Shown here in pieces: positions 62,359-64,000 of a DNA stretch of 64,000 nt. Numbering within the stretch: the stretch's first letter is position 1; each line of letters begins with the position of its first letter. The position numbers and the translations under genes are program-made. The notes under the pieces were generated by a model. That model did not search any database. It worked only from the letters and a program-made list of their open reading frames with translations, and had not been told where the DNA came from. Source of the DNA: CBDCAS01 sp965214015 (GTDB lineage: Bacteria; Pseudomonadota; Gammaproteobacteria; Coxiellales; Coxiellaceae); assembly GCA_965214015.1 (NCBI GenBank), contig CBDCAS010000019.1, forward strand, positions 62,001 to 126,000. Direction: 5' to 3'.

Positions 62359-62454
62359 ATTAAGGGAGCCCACATCAACACAATCCATGCTTTATGTTCA
62401 TTTTTAAGTCAAAATGTATTTTTTATGAACTAAGAAAATATTTTCATATTCTAC

Positions 62455-62482
62455 TTGAGAACGAAAATTGCAGTGCTATAAT
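62455..62482 (+). promoter_or_regulatory. fis-purH promoter
   Basis: TTGAGA at 62455-62460, a 16-nt spacer and a consensus TATAAT at 62477-62482. The start would be near 62489, leaving a leader of about 110 nt before fis. Confidence 0.75.
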
Positions 62483-62488
62483 GAGCAA

Positions 62489-62560
62489 CCACTACCGGGT
62501 CGGGCGTTTTGAAGACATCACTACCCACCTAATGGGCAACATGAAAATTTTTTTCATGTT
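62489..62560 (+). promoter_or_regulatory. Structured 5' leader of fis-purH (possible purine-sensing RNA)
   Basis: G/C-rich patches right after the promoter stand out from the A+T-rich surroundings: CCGGGTCGGGCG at 62495-62506 and CCCACCTAATGGGC at 62524-62537 (a CCCA/TGGG hairpin). A perfect ten-base-pair stem AACATGAAAA/TTTTCATGTT follows at 62538-62560. GGGTCG followed by CCxCCT...GGGCA recalls the ZTP (pfl) riboswitch, which often controls purH, but the expected central P1/P2 pairing is not seen. Treat it as a candidate only. Confidence 0.4.
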
Positions 62561-62599
62561 CTTGGATAAATAACAAACTTATTCGAAGGAGTCAGTAAG

Positions 62600-62899
62600 T
62601 TGAAAGGAATAGCAAAAATCATGGATAACGAAGTTATCTCAATGACATCACCTGAAGCCAAGCAAGCGATGACTCAAAACTCTCTGCCTGAAAGCGTGAG
62701 AGAGTCACTGAAAAACTACTTTGCCAAGCTAGAGGGACAAACACCTTCTAACCTCTACAATCTAGTAATTGCTGAAGTAGAAAAGCCATTAGTTGAAATG
62801 GTTTTACAGCTTACTAGTGGCAATCAAAGTAAAGCAGCAAAAATCCTTGGTATCAGTCGAGGTACATTACGTAAAAAAATGGCTGCTTATCAAATTTAA
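62600..62899 (+). CDS. fis: DNA-binding protein Fis
   Basis: Nucleoid-associated regulator of rRNA, virulence and recombination promoters. The C-terminal helix-turn-helix reads GNQSKAAKILGISRGTLRKKM, and the core LKNYFAKLEGQTPSNLYNLVI matches E. coli Fis. A TTG at 62600 with GGAG eight bases upstream gives 99 residues; an ATG at 62621 with AGGA upstream gives 92. The TTG has the better spacing. purH follows 15 nt later. The usual partner dusB is not upstream here. Confidence 0.93.
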   Translation: MKGIAKIMDNEVISMTSPEAKQAMTQNSLPESVRESLKNYFAKLEGQTPSNLYNLVIAEVEKPLVEMVLQLTSGNQSKAAKILGISRGTLRKKMAAYQI

Positions 62900-62914
62900 T
62901 GATATTTTCTCTAC

Positions 62915-64000
62915 ATGACCGCAGCTAAGCCTTCCATTAAACGTGCCCTAATTAGCACATCGAACAAAAAAGGTTTAGCTGCCTTTGCCAGTCAGCTTCA
63001 TCAGCTAGGTATTGAATTAATTGCAACAGGAGGTACTGCCTCTCATCTTCGGCAAGCTCAAATTCCTGTTATCGATGTTCAAGAACTTACAGAATTTCCA
63101 GAAATTATGGGAGGTCGTGTTAAAACCTTACACCCCAAAATCCATGGTGGATTGCTTGCGCGCCGTGGTATAGATGATGCTGTGCTCATTGAACAGAACA
63201 TTACTCCTATCGACCTAGTTATTGTCAATCTCTACCCTTTTCAAAAAGTCATTTCCAGTGCTCATTGTACTCAAAATGAAGCAGTTGAAAATATTGATAT
63301 TGGCGGTCCTACCATGATACGAGCTGCTGCAAAAAACCATGACTATGTGACTGTGATCATTGATCCTCAAGATTATTCAAAAGTTATAGAAGAAATTGAG
63401 AAGCAGGGCAACACTTTTATAAAAACTCGCCAATACCTTGCCCAAAAAGCCTTTGCTCATACCGCAGAATACGATACAGCAATCGCTCATTACTTCATGA
63501 ACCAGGCTGAAGCAAACCTTAACTTAACTCTTAAGAAAAAAATGGAACTCCGTTATGGAGAAAACCCTCATCAAAAGGCGACACTCTATACCCAAAAGAA
63601 ACAAATCGGTTCATTAACTGAAGCCAAACAATGGCAGGGAAAACCGCTTTCTTTTAATAATCTTATGGACAGTCATGCGGCGCTAAGCTGCCTACGTGCC
63701 CTAGGAGAGAATACTCCTAGCTGTGTTATCGTCAAACATGCTACCCCCTGTGGAGCAGCACAAGGGAACACACTGAAAGCAGCTTATCTAAAAGCATTGG
63801 CAACGGATACTAGCTCTGCATTTGGCGGCATCATTGCCTTTAACCACAAACTAGATGAACCAACAGCGACAACTATCATTGAAAAACAATTTGCTGAGGT
63901 TATATTAGCTCCTGAATTTGAAACTAATGCACTAAGAGCACTGTCACACAAAAAAAATCTACGAGTTTTAGCGACAGGCTACTGCCCTCCACCTCATCAT
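62915..64000 (+). CDS. purH: Bifunctional AICAR transformylase / IMP cyclohydrolase (partial, C-terminus off the window)
   Basis: Last two steps of IMP synthesis. 362 codons are visible from the ATG at 62915 and the frame stays open to the right edge. The N-terminal cyclohydrolase (MGS-like) domain contains RALISTSNKKGLAAFA, IATGGTASHL and EIMGGRVKTLHPKIHGG. The transformylase domain begins with LRYGENPHQKATLY and KHATPCGAAQG. About 160 residues should be missing. It shares a transcript with fis. Confidence 0.96.
   Translation, partial: MTAAKPSIKRALISTSNKKGLAAFASQLHQLGIELIATGGTASHLRQAQIPVIDVQELTEFPEIMGGRVKTLHPKIHGGLLARRGIDDAVLIEQNITPIDLVIVNLYPFQKVISSAHCTQNEAVENIDIGGPTMIRAAAKNHDYVTVIIDPQDYSKVIEEIEKQGNTFIKTRQYLAQKAFAHTAEYDTAIAHYFMNQAEANLNLTLKKKMELRYGENPHQKATLYTQKKQIGSLTEAKQWQGKPLSFNNLMDSHAALSCLRALGENTPSCVIVKHATPCGAAQGNTLKAAYLKALATDTSSAFGGIIAFNHKLDEPTATTIIEKQFAEVILAPEFETNALRALSHKKNLRVLATGYCPPPHH

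Larger units (their letters stand above)
62216..62599. other. Intergenic region upstream of fis
   Basis: 384 bases without a gene. It holds repeat copy 2 (62268-62358), the fis promoter (62455-62482) and a structured leader (62489-62560). Nothing else is recognised at 62360-62450, which is simply A+T-rich. Confidence 0.6.

Noticed and set aside
62267..62364. ATATTAAG at both edges of repeat copy 2 as a target-site duplication
   Set aside because: The left copy lies inside the homology with copy 1 and copy 1 has no matching duplication, so a clean insertion footprint is not shown.
62248..62433. Plus-strand open frame of 61 codons
   Set aside because: It runs through the dispersed repeat, and the frame is not shared by the other copy because of the two-base gap.

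Overview
The window reads as a chromosome segment of an A+T-rich gammaproteobacterium, most likely a host-associated member of the Legionellales (Legionella / Coxiella / Rickettsiella neighbourhood). The order tpiA-secG-tRNA-Leu-nuoA..N with separate nuoC and nuoD fits that group. So do a CsrB/RsmZ-type RNA, a PmrA-like box, a Fur-box-controlled multi-pass membrane protein and several eukaryote-facing proteins. The genus cannot be settled from sequence reading alone.

Layout. 1-14098 (minus): complete 14-subunit respiratory complex I operon nuoA-N, with nuoN running off the left edge. 14099-18377: a dispersed repeat, tRNA-Leu(GAG), secG, tpiA, a CsrB/RsmZ-like sRNA with a classic terminator, ppiD and tRNA-Asp(GUC). 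18378-21093: a small accessory islet lying between tRNA-Asp and tRNA-Val, with a secreted EndoU nuclease, a beta-barrel-like exported protein, and a small membrane protein facing a MerR regulator across a textbook MerR-type promoter. 21094-32392: tRNA-Val(UAC), HU, tldD, yhdP, mreDCB and gatCAB. 32385-40869: a 2-oxoglutarate dioxygenase plus ATP-grasp pair, a slipin, and a 1751-residue coiled-coil protein with a split J-domain and a PmrA-like promoter box. 40886-49366: cysS, gltX, lpxH, pdxJ, recO, era, rnc, lepA. 49388-54343: a second accessory island with a Fur-box membrane protein (possible MavN/IroT-type effector), the remains of a cytolethal distending toxin operon (intact lectin subunit, broken cdtB), and an endonuclease/exonuclease/phosphatase-fold protein. 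54360-64000: tilS, accA, a ZIP transporter, trhO, mlaA, a YihY/BrkB protein, arsC-wrbA-zapE, a second copy of the dispersed repeat, then fis-purH behind a structured leader.

How it works together. The housekeeping blocks (respiration, translation factors, cell shape, tRNA charging) are ordinary and tightly coupled by ATGA/TAATG overlaps. The interest is in the accessory blocks between them. They carry candidate host- or competitor-directed proteins (EndoU, CDT remnants, EEP phosphatase, giant J-protein, metal-transport candidate) and the matching regulatory logic: a CsrA-titrating RNA with an upstream palindrome of the kind read by LetA/GacA, a PmrA-like box, a Fur box and a MerR promoter.
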